Assembly: GCA_965207475.1 (NCBI GenBank)
Contig: OZ242278.1
Coordinates: forward strand, 806,001-870,000
DNA: 64,000 bases
Reading direction: 5' to 3'
Source: WTFY01 sp011523795
GTDB lineage: Bacteria; Pseudomonadota; Gammaproteobacteria; UBA4575
Within the stretch, counting starts at the first letter, position 1. Every line of letters begins with the position of its first letter. The notes beneath the pieces were generated by a model. It was not told the origin of the DNA. It saw only the letters and a program-made list of their open reading frames with translations, and did no database searches. Positions 17,460-26,856 of the stretch are shown here, piece after piece. The position numbers were made by a program, and so were the translations under genes.

Positions 17460-18659
17460 ATGAATCCTGACCTGCAAAAACTGCAAGCATATCCTTTCGA
17501 GAAGCTGAGAGAGCTGGTTGCACAGCCCTACCAAGGCTCACTGCAGCCTGTTTCCATGGCAGTCGGTGAACCCAGGCACGCCACGCCCGGAAACATCCTG
17601 GATGCATACTCCCGGAATCTTGCACAACTCGATCGTTACCCGACCACGCACGGGTCCGAGGCGTTGCGCAAGAGCTGTGCGGACTGGCTGCGCAAACGGT
17701 TTGAACTGCCCGGACAAGTCATTCACGAGCATGTCAACATACTGCCGGTAAACGGCACGCGCGAAGCCCTGTTCGCCTGCGCACAATGCATCGTCGACCC
17801 GGCCCTGGACCCGGTAGTGCTGATACCCAATCCCTTCTACCAGATCTATGAGGGTGCAGCCTTGCTGGCGGGAGCCAGGCCGGTCTACTACAACTGCGAG
17901 GTGGTGGACGATGATATCCCGGCGCTATGGGAACTTGACCAGGAGACCTGGAGACGCTGCCAGCTGGTTTATCTCTGTACACCCGGAAACCCGACCGGCG
18001 AAATCGCACCGCACGCCACCCTGCAAAAGCTGATCGAGTTCTCGAAAAAGTACAGCTTTGTGATCGCCTCCGACGAGTGCTATTCGGAAATCTACCCGCC
18101 GGCCGGCCGGCCCCCGATGGGGTTGCTGCACAGCTGTCTCCGGTCCGGGGACGACACGCTCCAGAACTGCCTTGCATTCTATAGCCTTTCCAAGCGCTCC
18201 AACGTGCCGGGCATGCGTTCAGGTTTCGTGGCAGGCAACTCGTACCTGATCAGCCAGTTCCTCCGTTACAGGACCTATCACGGCTGCACCATGCCCATGC
18301 CGGTACAGGCGGCCAGCATCACTGCATGGTCGGACGAGGGCCACGTCGAACAAAACCGCAGGCTGTACCAGGAAAAGTTTGAAACAGTACTGGAAGTCCT
18401 GGGCGATATTCTGTCGTGCAAGCGACCGGATGCAGGATTCTACCTGTGGCCAAAACTGCCCATGGACGACCAGGAATTTGCCAGACTTTTGTATGCCAAA
18501 AAGAATGTCATGACGCTGCCAGGCAGCTATCTGGCACGCACGGTGGCCGGATTCAACCCTGGCCACCAACGTGTACGTCTGGCACTGGTTGCAACCGGAC
18601 AGGAATGCCTGCATGCTGCGACCCGGATTCGTGAATTTTTACAGGAACCTGGCATCTGA
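17460..18659 (+). CDS. dapC: N-succinyldiaminopimelate aminotransferase DapC
   Basis: Class I PLP aminotransferase that converts N-succinyl-2-amino-6-ketopimelate to N-succinyl-LL-diaminopimelate in the lysine/peptidoglycan pathway. It has 399 residues from an ATG. The PLP-lysine segment is SLSKRSNVPGMRSGFVAG, with CTPGNPTGEIA and DECYSEIY upstream as expected. It lies directly before dapD and dapE, which act on the flanking steps, supporting DapC over a generic aminotransferase. Confidence 0.94.
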   Translation: MNPDLQKLQAYPFEKLRELVAQPYQGSLQPVSMAVGEPRHATPGNILDAYSRNLAQLDRYPTTHGSEALRKSCADWLRKRFELPGQVIHEHVNILPVNGTREALFACAQCIVDPALDPVVLIPNPFYQIYEGAALLAGARPVYYNCEVVDDDIPALWELDQETWRRCQLVYLCTPGNPTGEIAPHATLQKLIEFSKKYSFVIASDECYSEIYPPAGRPPMGLLHSCLRSGDDTLQNCLAFYSLSKRSNVPGMRSGFVAGNSYLISQFLRYRTYHGCTMPMPVQAASITAWSDEGHVEQNRRLYQEKFETVLEVLGDILSCKRPDAGFYLWPKLPMDDQEFARLLYAKKNVMTLPGSYLARTVAGFNPGHQRVRLALVATGQECLHAATRIREFLQEPGI

Positions 18660-18669
18660 AGGAGAAAAC

Positions 18670-19497
18670 ATGAGCAACACCTACCGGGAAACCGTGGAAC
18701 GGGCCTTTGAGAACTGCTCCGGGATCACCCCCGCTACAGTGGATACGGACACCCGCGAGGCTGTCATGCACACGCTTGGACAACTCGACTGCGGAGCACT
18801 CAGGGTGGCCGAAAAGCAGGGTGACCGCTGGGTTGTGCATGAATGGCTTAAGAAAGCGGTACTGCTTTCGTTTCGTATCCAGGAAAACCAGATCAGCCAT
18901 GCAGGGTTCACAAAATACTATGACAAGGTCGCGGGCAAGTTCTCGAAGATGGACGATGCTGCAATCCGCCAGCAGGGTGTGCGGATCGTGCCGCCGGCAA
19001 TGGCGAGACACGGGGCTTACATTGCTTCGGATGTCGTGCTCATGCCCAGCTACGTTAATATTGGCGCCTACGTGGATTCCGGAACCATGGTGGACACATG
19101 GGCCACGGTCGGATCATGCGCACAGATCGGCAGGAACGTGCACCTGTCAGGTGGAGTGGGCATCGGAGGCGTGCTCGAGCCCCTGCAGGCCGCACCGACG
19201 ATCATCGAGGATGACTGCTTCATCGGCGCCCGTTCCGAGGTAGTGGAAGGCGTCATCGTCGAGAAAGGTTCGGTAATCTCGATGGGAGTCTACATTGGCA
19301 AGAGTACCCGCATCTACAACCGTGAAACCGGCGAGATCGGCTATGGACGCATCCCGGCCGGCTCAGTCGTTGTATCGGGCAACCTCCCTTCCAAGGATGG
19401 ACGTTACAGCCTGTACTGTGCGGTTATCGTCAAGCAGGTCGATGAGAAAACACGCAGCAAGGTCGGGATCAACGAGTTGCTGCGTGCAGCCGACTGA
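18670..19497 (+). CDS. dapD: 2,3,4,5-tetrahydropyridine-2,6-dicarboxylate N-succinyltransferase
   Basis: Succinyl-CoA-dependent enzyme committing tetrahydrodipicolinate to the succinylase branch. The ATG at 18670 follows GAAGGAG closely, 10 bases after the dapC stop, and gives 275 residues (E. coli 274); the longer open frame is a shadow. An N-terminal helical domain is followed by a left-handed beta-helix with hexapeptide repeats (SGGVGIGGVLEPLQAAPTII, FIGARSEVVEGVIVEKG). Confidence 0.97.
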   Translation: MSNTYRETVERAFENCSGITPATVDTDTREAVMHTLGQLDCGALRVAEKQGDRWVVHEWLKKAVLLSFRIQENQISHAGFTKYYDKVAGKFSKMDDAAIRQQGVRIVPPAMARHGAYIASDVVLMPSYVNIGAYVDSGTMVDTWATVGSCAQIGRNVHLSGGVGIGGVLEPLQAAPTIIEDDCFIGARSEVVEGVIVEKGSVISMGVYIGKSTRIYNRETGEIGYGRIPAGSVVVSGNLPSKDGRYSLYCAVIVKQVDEKTRSKVGINELLRAAD

Positions 19498-19562
19498 AGT
19501 GCGGCACATGACCGGCAACCCGTTTGTTATGGCCTGCAGTGCGAAACGTATTCCCCCTCGCC

Positions 19563-20690
19563 ATGTCCGCAACTCTTGAACTGGCAAAAGCGCTGATTGC
19601 CCGGCCGTCGGTGACTCCCGAAGACTGCGGGTGCCAGTCGATGATCAGTGAGCGACTTGTGCCACATGGTTTCAGCATGGAACCCATGAATTCCGGCAAG
19701 GTGAACAACGTCTGGCTTCGCCGCGGCGACCAGGCCCCGCTGCTTGCTTTCGCCGGACATACCGATGTCGTACCGCCGGGTCCTGATACATCCTGGTCGT
19801 CCGCACCCTTCGAACCTTCAATACGTGAAGGTCGCCTGTACGGGCGAGGTGCGGCAGACATGAAATCCAGCATTGCAGCCATGACCGTCGCCTGTGAAAA
19901 CTTTGTCCGGGCGCACCCTGAGCATTCAGGTTCAATCGCCCTGCTGCTCACCAGCGATGAGGAAGGCCCTGCTATCGACGGTACAGCAAAAGTCATCGAA
20001 CAGCTGCAGGCCCGGGGCGAGCACATCGACTGGTGTATCGTGGGCGAACCGACCAGCTCAAAAACGGCGGGCGACACCCTGAAAATCGGCCGGCGCGGCT
20101 CGCTTTCCGCTACGCTGCATATTGCCGGCATACAGGGCCACGTCGCTTACCCCCTGGCGGCACGCAACCCGATCCATGATTTCGCGCCCGCACTTGCCGA
20201 GCTGGTCTCCATCGACTGGGATGCCGGCAATGAACATTTTCCCGCGACGAGCCTCCAGGTTTCCAACATCCATGCCGGAACCGGTGCATCGAACGTGATT
20301 CCGGGAACGCTGAAAGTCGATTTCAACGTGCGGTTTTCAACGGAAACCAGTTCCGAAACCATCCAGGGCCGGGTCCGGGAAGTTCTTGACCACCACGGGC
20401 TGGACCATGCCGTGGAGTGGCATCTTTCGGGAAACCCGTTTTACTGCAGGCCTGGCCGACTCGTCCAGGCCTGTGAAAAGGCAGTACAGGACATCGTACT
20501 GCTCAAACCCGAACTGTCCACGAGCGGCGGCACGTCGGACGGGAGGTTCATTGCACCGACCGGCGCACAGGTCGTTGAGCTCGGCCCTGTAAATGAAAGT
20601 ATTCACAAGGTGAACGAGCACATTGACATATCGGAGCTCGAACAGCTGGAAAGAATCTACGAGGCGGTGCTGCAGGAGCTCCTGGTCTAA
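19563..20690 (+). CDS. dapE: succinyl-diaminopimelate desuccinylase
   Basis: Dinuclear zinc M20 peptidase-family enzyme that releases LL-diaminopimelate. The ATG at 19563 (MSATLELAKALIARPSVTPEDCG) gives 375 residues, matching E. coli DapE. Metal and catalytic motifs are AGHTDVVPPG, GRGAADMKSS, LTSDEEGPA and GEPTSS, and the C-terminal GGTSDGRF is present. It completes a dapC-dapD-dapE run. Its stop overlaps the stop of the convergent exonuclease gene by 4 bases. Confidence 0.97.
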   Translation: MSATLELAKALIARPSVTPEDCGCQSMISERLVPHGFSMEPMNSGKVNNVWLRRGDQAPLLAFAGHTDVVPPGPDTSWSSAPFEPSIREGRLYGRGAADMKSSIAAMTVACENFVRAHPEHSGSIALLLTSDEEGPAIDGTAKVIEQLQARGEHIDWCIVGEPTSSKTAGDTLKIGRRGSLSATLHIAGIQGHVAYPLAARNPIHDFAPALAELVSIDWDAGNEHFPATSLQVSNIHAGTGASNVIPGTLKVDFNVRFSTETSSETIQGRVREVLDHHGLDHAVEWHLSGNPFYCRPGRLVQACEKAVQDIVLLKPELSTSGGTSDGRFIAPTGAQVVELGPVNESIHKVNEHIDISELEQLERIYEAVLQELLV

Positions 20691-21454
20691 GTCCACTGGC
20701 ATAGAAACTCGTCAAGGTGCGGCTTTCCCGCCTGCTCCAGACAGTTCCTGACCCGCTCGACCTTTCTCATGTAGCCGCGCTTGGAGAGCTTCCCGCGCAT
20801 CTTTTCAAAACACAGCCAGACCAGGTAGGTGTTCAGCGCATCGGTTTCACAATAGTTGCGGATCGACTCCTGTTCGCCGGCGAGCCATGCCTCACACACG
20901 TTGCTCCCATCCATGCCATACTTGCCAGGAAATCCGAGCATCACCGCAATATGGTCCAGCTTTGCAAAGGCACGAGGCTGGTAAGCGGCCAGCACGTCCA
21001 TCAGGTCAACGTGACGCCAGTGATAGCGGCTGAGATAGTTGTTGAAGCGAAAGCTGGTATCCTCGTCTCCCGTCTGCCAGTAATGGTGGGCATCCACGCC
21101 GTGCAGCAGGGCACGAAACTGGATGACAGGCAGATCGAACCCGCTCCCGTTCCACGACACCAGCGTCGGGTTGAATTGCTCCAGCCCTGCGAAGAAACGC
21201 TCCAGCAACTCCTTCTCACCCGAATCTGCAGAACCAAGGGACCATACCTTGACCGTTTCAGCGCGCTCCAGTACCACCGAAATGGCCACGATACGCTGCA
21301 GGTAATGCGGCATGAAGGTATTCCCTGTCTGCTGGCCACGCAGCTGTTCCATCGCCCGGATTACATCCCTGTCAGACAGTCCGTCAAGATCGTGGATTTT
21401 CTTGCCGGACTCGATGTCCGGCACCGTCTCGATGTCAAAGACAAATACATTCAT
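20687..21454 (-). CDS. predicted 3'-5' exonuclease, PolB-like (DNA_pol_B_exo2 family)
   Basis: 255-residue member of the DEDD exonuclease superfamily of the stand-alone type related to the proofreading domain of family B polymerases. Exo I is DIETVPD at residues 6-12, Exo II is WNGSGFDLP, and Exo III is YCETDALNTY. No polymerase domain follows. The in vivo role is not established to my knowledge; a part in repair or RNA processing is plausible. It lies 15 bases after cysM on the same strand. Confidence 0.88.
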   Translation of the reverse strand: MNVFVFDIETVPDIESGKKIHDLDGLSDRDVIRAMEQLRGQQTGNTFMPHYLQRIVAISVVLERAETVKVWSLGSADSGEKELLERFFAGLEQFNPTLVSWNGSGFDLPVIQFRALLHGVDAHHYWQTGDEDTSFRFNNYLSRYHWRHVDLMDVLAAYQPRAFAKLDHIAVMLGFPGKYGMDGSNVCEAWLAGEQESIRNYCETDALNTYLVWLCFEKMRGKLSKRGYMRKVERVRNCLEQAGKPHLDEFLCQWT

Positions 21455-21469
21455 GCAGGACGATGCTCC

Positions 21470-22363
21470 CTATTCGGCAGAAAACAGGCCCGTGGACAGA
21501 TAGCGGTCGCCGCGGTCGCAAACAATCGTGACAATCACTGCATCCTGCACTTCCCCGGAAATCCTGAGAGCGGCGGCGACCGCTCCGCCAGACGAAACCC
21601 CGCAGAATATGCCTTCTTCCCTGCCCAGCCTCCTCATCATGTCCTCTGCCTCCTGCTGCGTCACCTCGATCATCCGGTTCACTGCCCTTGCATCGAATAT
21701 TTCAGGGATATAGGCCTCGGGCCATTTTCGGATCCCGGCGATTTTGGATCCCTCGGAAGGCTCCACGCCGATGATCTGGATTCCGGGATTCATTTCTTTC
21801 AGGTACCTCGAGGTACCCATGATGGTCCCGGTCGTGCCCATGGAACTCACGAAGTGTGTAATTCGTCCCCCAGTGTCACGCCAGATCTCGGGACCGGTGC
21901 TGCGGTAGTGGGAAAGCGGATTGTCCGGATTTGCAAACTGGTCGAGCACCTTGCCCTTTCCTTTCTCCTGCATCTTCAGGGCCAGATCTCGCGCTCCTTC
22001 CATGCCTTCTTCTACTGTCACCAGGATCAGTTTGGCCCCGAAGGCCTGCATGGACGCGCGACGTTCCATGCTCATGTTCTCAGGCATGATCAGCTGCATC
22101 CGGTATCCCTTCATCGCTGCCACCATTGCAAGGGCAATCCCGGTATTGCCGCTGGTGGCCTCTATCAGGCAGTCCCCTGGACAGATTTCACCACGCCGTT
22201 CTGCTTCGACGATCATGCTCAGGGCCGGCCTGTCTTTTACGGAGCCTGCCGGATTGTTGCCTTCAAGCTTGCCTAGCACCTGGTTCGAAGTGGAACCGGG
22301 CAGTCGTTGCAGACGTACCAGCGGCGTGTTGCCAACGAAATGTTCAATGGTGGGTATGCTCAT
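21470..22363 (-). CDS. cysM: cysteine synthase B (O-acetylserine sulfhydrylase, CysM type)
   Basis: PLP enzyme of cysteine synthesis. It has 297 residues. The PLP-Lys segment is NNPAGSVKDRPA, the substrate loop is EATSGNTGIALA, and the phosphate loop SSMGTTGT is of the CysM rather than the CysK (GTGGT) type. Its start overlaps the acpS stop by 4 bases (ATGA), so it is co-translated with the acpS-pdxJ-recO-era run, an unusual partner for that cluster. Confidence 0.93.
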   Translation of the reverse strand: MSIPTIEHFVGNTPLVRLQRLPGSTSNQVLGKLEGNNPAGSVKDRPALSMIVEAERRGEICPGDCLIEATSGNTGIALAMVAAMKGYRMQLIMPENMSMERRASMQAFGAKLILVTVEEGMEGARDLALKMQEKGKGKVLDQFANPDNPLSHYRSTGPEIWRDTGGRITHFVSSMGTTGTIMGTSRYLKEMNPGIQIIGVEPSEGSKIAGIRKWPEAYIPEIFDARAVNRMIEVTQQEAEDMMRRLGREEGIFCGVSSGGAVAAALRISGEVQDAVIVTIVCDRGDRYLSTGLFSAE

Positions 22364-22746
22364 ACATGCTTTCCAAAAGCGATCGCATAGGCGATCGTAT
22401 AGTGTTTCTCATGGGAAATGCTTACCGCCACTTCCAGTTCATCCATGCCGACCTGGGCCAGCAAGGGAGTTTCAAATCTGGCCACAGGCCTGCCCAGGGA
22501 GTCTGAGGTAACGCATATGTTTCCCCACGACATCTGGCCCCGAAGACCCGTCCCGAATGCCTTGGCAATGGCCTCCTTGACCGAAAAACGGCTCGCCAGG
22601 TACCTTGTCTTGTCACGTTTTTCAGAAAACTCAGCCAGTTCGTCAACATGCAGGATTCTACTCGAAAATGCCCGCGAATAGCGGCTGTAGATCCTGTGTA
22701 TACGCCGATTGTCCACGATATCCACGCCTGCACCAATCAACTGCAT
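22360..22746 (-). CDS. acpS: holo-[acyl-carrier-protein] synthase
   Basis: Transfers 4'-phosphopantetheine from CoA to the acyl carrier protein serine. The ATG at 22746, one base after the pdxJ stop, gives 128 residues; an upstream in-frame start at 22761 would overlap pdxJ. Signature segments are GAGVDIVDNRRI (metal-binding Asp) and SRFSVKEAIAKAFGTG. It is the standard neighbour of pdxJ. Besides AcpP, it could modify the separate carrier protein encoded at 61.7-61.9 kb. Confidence 0.95.
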   Translation of the reverse strand: MQLIGAGVDIVDNRRIHRIYSRYSRAFSSRILHVDELAEFSEKRDKTRYLASRFSVKEAIAKAFGTGLRGQMSWGNICVTSDSLGRPVARFETPLLAQVGMDELEVAVSISHEKHYTIAYAIAFGKHV

Positions 22747-22747
22747 A

Positions 22748-23482
22748 TCAGATTTCCGCATGCATGGCAGCTTTCATTCTTCTTGTCGCTTCCTCCAGAC
22801 CCACGAACAGTCCATCGGCAACGATCGAGTGGCCGATGTTCAGTTCGTGCATGTTTTCGACCCTGGCTATCGGCAGCACATTACCACAGTGCAGCCCGTG
22901 CCCTGCATTCACGACCAGGCCCAGCGAAGCCGCATGCCGGGCCGCCGCGCGGATCCTGTCAAGCTCCCTTCCCTGTGCATCACCCCGGGCTTCGGCATAC
23001 ACACCCGTATGCAGTTCGATCACCGCGGCACCGGAGCGGGCCGCGGCATCGACGACCTTCTCGTCAGGCTCTATAAAGAGAGACACGGCGATGCCGGCAT
23101 CTTTCAGTGCAGCGACAAGATCGCTGATTCTCGCCTGGTGCGCAATCACATCGAGACCACCTTCCGTGGTCAATTCCATCCGCTTTTCAGGCACGATGCA
23201 ACAGTTCTGGGGCCTTACTTCCAGGGCGATGTCACGCATCTCGTCGGTAGCTGCCATCTCAAGGTTCATGCTGGTCCGGATCACGCGCCTTGCAAGATAT
23301 ACATCTTCATCCTGGACGTGGCGGCGGTCTTCGCGCAAGTGCATCGTGATACCGTCCGCACCGGCACGTTCAGCTGCTGCTATCGCCTGTTCGAAGTCAG
23401 GATAGTCCGTACACCGCGCCTGGCGGATCGTCAGGACATGATCAAGGTTCACACCCAGTCGTATTCCGGATTCAGCATTCAT
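22748..23482 (-). CDS. pdxJ: pyridoxine 5'-phosphate synthase
   Basis: TIM-barrel enzyme that condenses 3-amino-1-hydroxyacetone 1-phosphate with deoxyxylulose phosphate to pyridoxine phosphate. The ATG at 23482 (MNAESGIRLGVNLDHVLTIRQ) gives 244 residues; a TTG at 23494 is possible. Conserved segments are VNLDHV, GADGITMHLREDRRHVQDEDV and VNAGHGLHCGNV. Part of recO-pdxJ-acpS. Confidence 0.96.
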   Translation of the reverse strand: MNAESGIRLGVNLDHVLTIRQARCTDYPDFEQAIAAAERAGADGITMHLREDRRHVQDEDVYLARRVIRTSMNLEMAATDEMRDIALEVRPQNCCIVPEKRMELTTEGGLDVIAHQARISDLVAALKDAGIAVSLFIEPDEKVVDAAARSGAAVIELHTGVYAEARGDAQGRELDRIRAAARHAASLGLVVNAGHGLHCGNVLPIARVENMHELNIGHSIVADGLFVGLEEATRRMKAAMHAEI

Positions 23483-23515
23483 CGTAGACTCCAAGCCTGT
23501 TCAGATTTCACCCGC

Positions 23516-24220
23516 TCAGGGCGCCTGCATGAATTGCAGTATTTCCCGGCTCCGCAAGGGCCGGCTTCCCACGTGACAACTCAACACACCGCGCATGAAC
23601 CTTTTCGTCTCGTCGAGACAGGCCGGATCCATGGCCAAGGGAGACCGCAGTGCAATCAGTGCCGCCCCACTGACCACATTCCATGCACTGCTTGCGCGAT
23701 GTATCCGGACTGCACCTGCATCCACATCATACCGATAGAGTCCTTCACACTGTATCTCGGTCTCATGGTCCGCTTCCTTGTCCAGGAAAAGCCCGTGCCC
23801 GGTCAGTTCGAGCAACTCGACCTCAAAAAGGCGCAACAGCTTAGCACGTCTTTGCATGCTGTCGCCGAGTGCGGTCACGACACTCCTGTACAGGTCGAAA
23901 ATCTCTCTGCTCGGACTGGATCTAGGAATCAGCCTCAAGACCAGCTCGTTCAGATACATGCCGACGATACAGGCATCCGGCGAGACAATGTGCGAATGGC
24001 CATCCGCCTCGGCATGTGTCAGGGTATACAGCTCACCGCGCCCACTCCAGGAAATCAGCATGGGCGTGAACAGCGATTTTGCAGAACCGGCGCGCCTTCT
24101 CGAACCCCTGTGCACACAGGATACCAGTCCGTATTCGGGTGTCAGCATTTCGGCAATATGGCTCGATTCGCGAAAAGGCCTCGCGTGCATGCAGTAGGCT
24201 GGTTGCAACAGCACTTTCAC
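23516..24220 (-). CDS. recO: DNA repair protein RecO
   Basis: RecFOR-pathway mediator that loads RecA on SSB-coated DNA. It has 234 residues from a GTG start (24220). There is an N-terminal OB fold (about 1-80, LQPAYCMHARPFRESSHIAEMLTPEYG) and a helical C-terminal domain that lacks the four-Cys zinc site of some RecO proteins. It lies between era and pdxJ as in E. coli. Confidence 0.94.
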   Translation of the reverse strand: MKVLLQPAYCMHARPFRESSHIAEMLTPEYGLVSCVHRGSRRRAGSAKSLFTPMLISWSGRGELYTLTHAEADGHSHIVSPDACIVGMYLNELVLRLIPRSSPSREIFDLYRSVVTALGDSMQRRAKLLRLFEVELLELTGHGLFLDKEADHETEIQCEGLYRYDVDAGAVRIHRASSAWNVVSGAALIALRSPLAMDPACLDETKRFMRGVLSCHVGSRPLRSREILQFMQAP

Positions 24221-24242
24221 TCTCGATTCCGCCCGCTTGCCT

Positions 24243-25127
24243 TCACCTGAACTGGGACACGATTCCCTGCTGGTCCTGCCAGTTCTTTTTCACCTTGACC
24301 CATGTGCGCAACATGACTTTCCTGTTGAAGACCCGTTCGAGCCTCAGGCGTGCATGTTCACCGATCTCCTTCAGTTTTGACCCCCTTCTCCCGATCACAA
24401 TAGGTTTCTGACTGTCCTTCTCAACCCACAGGATGACCGTGGCCGTAACCAGCTTGTCCTGAAATTCAAGCTGCTCAACCTCCGTGTACAGGGCATAGGG
24501 CAATTCTTTTTGCAACAGCGTCATCGCTACTGCGCGCACCACTTCCGAGATGACGAAACGGTCATCCCGGTCCCACTTCATATCGGCAGGAAACAGGAAA
24601 TCCGAGGCCGGGCAAAAGGCGCACAACTCCTCTACCAGCCCGTTCACCTCCCGGTCGTACAGGGCGGAAAAAGGAACGATACTGCTGAAGGCGTGATGTG
24701 ACTTCAGCCTGTCGATCAACGGCAGGAGCGTAGACTTGTTCCTGATCCTGTCCACCTTGTTGATCATCAGCACGACCGGCCTTTGTGCCTGGCGGACATG
24801 CCCAAGCAGGTATTCATCTTCGTGGTTCCAGGTGTCCGGCTCGACCAGCATCAGGATCACGTCCACTTCCTGCAACGAGGACAAAGCATTGCTGAGCAGT
24901 ACCCTGTTCATCAACCTGCGGTTGCCCAGTTGTATCCCCGGGGTATCTATCAGGACCAGCTGGCACCTTTCCAGTGTCAGGATACCCCTTATGTTGTGCC
25001 GCGTGGTGTGTGGCTTGTACGTGGCCACCGACAACTGGTCGCCCAGCAGCTTGTTGAACAATGTCGACTTGCCCACATTGGCGCGGCCGACGATGCTCAC
25101 GAAACCACACTTCGGATCGTCAGACAT
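24243..25127 (-). CDS. era: GTPase Era
   Basis: Essential GTPase for 16S rRNA maturation and 30S assembly. It has 294 residues. G1 is GRANVGKS, G3 DTPG and G4 NKVD, with the C-terminal KH domain carrying GRRGSKLKEIGEHARLRLE. It starts 9 bases after the rnc stop. Confidence 0.97.
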   Translation of the reverse strand: MSDDPKCGFVSIVGRANVGKSTLFNKLLGDQLSVATYKPHTTRHNIRGILTLERCQLVLIDTPGIQLGNRRLMNRVLLSNALSSLQEVDVILMLVEPDTWNHEDEYLLGHVRQAQRPVVLMINKVDRIRNKSTLLPLIDRLKSHHAFSSIVPFSALYDREVNGLVEELCAFCPASDFLFPADMKWDRDDRFVISEVVRAVAMTLLQKELPYALYTEVEQLEFQDKLVTATVILWVEKDSQKPIVIGRRGSKLKEIGEHARLRLERVFNRKVMLRTWVKVKKNWQDQQGIVSQFR

Positions 25128-25136
25128 GCCAAGCCC

Positions 25137-25805
25137 TCAAATGTCCAGACCGGACATGTACGCATAGGCCAGCTCGGCCGCATCCTGTTCGGCACTGCGA
25201 CGGCTCTTGCCCGTAACGATAAACTTTTCCTTGCAACCCTCGACTACACACTCGATCGTGAACAGGTCGTAGCCAGATTTCCTGGACTGTTTCTGCAAGA
25301 CATACCGGGGCAGGTTCATGCCCTTGGACTGCAGCAGTTCCTGCAGCTTGGTCTTGGCATCCCTGAGCTGGTCCAGTGCCGGAATCGATTCAAGCCTGGT
25401 CCGGTACAGGCCCATCACCAGCTTCCTGGCCTGGTCCAGTCCTGCAGACAGGTACATTGCACCGATCAGCGCTTCCACGGCATCCGCCAAGATTGAGACA
25501 CGCTGTGCTCCACCTGTCTTCAGCTCCCCCGCGCCCAGCAAAAGGTACTTCCCAAGGTCGAGTTCGCGGGCAATCGCTGCCAGCGTCTCTCCCCTTACAA
25601 GGTAGGCACGAAGCTGTGTGAGATCCCCCTCGGAATGCCAGGGATACCGGTGGAACAGCCACTCCGTGATGAAGAATCCCAGCAGCGAATCACCGAGATA
25701 CTCCAGCCTTTCGTTGTTGTCGGCTCCGGCGCTTCGGTGGGTGAGAGCCTGCCGGTAATATTCCGAGTCCTGAAAGGTCTCGTCTAGAAGGTCTCCAAAG
25801 CTCAA
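25137..25805 (-). CDS. rnc: ribonuclease III
   Basis: Double-strand-specific endoribonuclease for rRNA and mRNA processing. It has 222 residues, with a TTG start (25805). The catalytic signature NERLEYLGDSLLGFFITEWL is near residues 32-51, the second acidic cluster is in ADAVEALIGAMYL, and a dsRNA-binding domain occupies about 150-220. It is followed by era. The DUF4845 gene often found between lepB and rnc is not present. Confidence 0.96.
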   Translation of the reverse strand: MSFGDLLDETFQDSEYYRQALTHRSAGADNNERLEYLGDSLLGFFITEWLFHRYPWHSEGDLTQLRAYLVRGETLAAIARELDLGKYLLLGAGELKTGGAQRVSILADAVEALIGAMYLSAGLDQARKLVMGLYRTRLESIPALDQLRDAKTKLQELLQSKGMNLPRYVLQKQSRKSGYDLFTIECVVEGCKEKFIVTGKSRRSAEQDAAELAYAYMSGLDI

Positions 25806-26013
25806 TCTACTTTCTGTCAGTCTTCTGGAGGATACTGAACATGGCTATGGCCCGAACGGGCATTGCCCTGCATGGCTGTGGCTGGTTTTGCTGCAAAGCG
25901 TATATATCTGCACGACTGCAAATCATATACCAAGCACAGCAGGAAACCAATCCGGAACCCACGGCCTGCAGCCGTCCAGAGTCATTGCCTGGCAGAGGCA
26001 AGCCGGGTAAGCG

Positions 26014-26856
26014 CTAGATGATTTTCTTGCCAATACGGCCGAAATCGAATTTTTTCCCGGCAAAATCCCAGTTCATCCATACCAGGAAGGCACGCCCTAC
26101 CAGGTTCTCTTCCGGAACGAACCCCCAGCTTCGACTGTCACTGCTGTGGTCGCGGTTATCCCCCATGACAAAATAGTGATTTTCCGGAACGACCTCGACG
26201 ATCGGTATGTTGTATCTCGGATACGTGATCATCACATCGTGCCTGATTTCCTCCAGGTCTTCACTGAACACGGGAATGCCGTTCATGACACTGTTGGAAC
26301 CCGTACCACGGTATACGCCATTTGACGCCTGCTGCATGGGCCGGTCGTTGACAAACACTGTCTTGTTCCGGTACTCGATCCGGTCACCGGGAAGACCAAT
26401 GATACGCTTGATGTAGTCGTCCGCAGGATTGACAGGAAACCGGAACACTGCGACATCTCCTCTGCGGGGTGTTCCGGTATCCATGATCTTGGCATGCAGC
26501 ACGGGCAACCTGATGCCGTAAGTGAACTTGTTCACCAGGATGAAGTCACCATGCAGCAGGGTGGGCATCATGGAACCCGAAGGAATTCGAAAGGGCTCAG
26601 CCACGAATGCACGAAGTATCAGGACGATCAGCAGGATCGGAAAAAATGACTTGCAGGTTTCGATATGCCAGGGCTCCTTGGCAGCCTTCGCATCAGGCTT
26701 GGTCTCTTCGCCTGGCTCGCCCTTGCGGGCTCTCTGCTGGGACACCCCTGTACGGCGTTTTCTCAGGAAAAACTTGTCGAGCAGCCATGCCGCGCCTGTG
26801 ACAAGCGTCCCGATTACAAGAATCAACTCCAGGTCCATGTGAATATCCAACGACAT
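26014..26856 (-). CDS. lepB: signal peptidase I
   Basis: Inner-membrane Ser/Lys protease that removes Sec and Tat signal peptides. It has 280 residues from the ATG at 26856 (an ATG six codons later is also possible). Two N-terminal membrane segments (about 8-27 and about 70-88) flank a charged cytoplasmic loop. The catalytic Ser is in IPSGSMMPTLL, the Lys in DDYIKRIIGLPGDRI, and box E is GDNRDHSSDSR. The lepA gene usually found upstream is absent. Confidence 0.96.
   Translation of the reverse strand: MSLDIHMDLELILVIGTLVTGAAWLLDKFFLRKRRTGVSQQRARKGEPGEETKPDAKAAKEPWHIETCKSFFPILLIVLILRAFVAEPFRIPSGSMMPTLLHGDFILVNKFTYGIRLPVLHAKIMDTGTPRRGDVAVFRFPVNPADDYIKRIIGLPGDRIEYRNKTVFVNDRPMQQASNGVYRGTGSNSVMNGIPVFSEDLEEIRHDVMITYPRYNIPIVEVVPENHYFVMGDNRDHSSDSRSWGFVPEENLVGRAFLVWMNWDFAGKKFDFGRIGKKII

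Noticed and set aside
20717..22276. 519-codon plus-strand open frame
   Set aside because: It is antisense to the exonuclease and cysM genes; the product is low in family features and rich in His, Arg and Pro as typical of shadow frames in GC-rich DNA.
22709..24250. 513-codon plus-strand open frame
   Set aside because: Antisense to acpS, pdxJ and recO, all of which have clear family motifs.
25807..26001. 64-codon minus-strand frame between rnc and lepB, the usual site of DUF4845
   Set aside because: It starts with TTG, lacks the N-terminal membrane segment of DUF4845 and shows no ribosome site.
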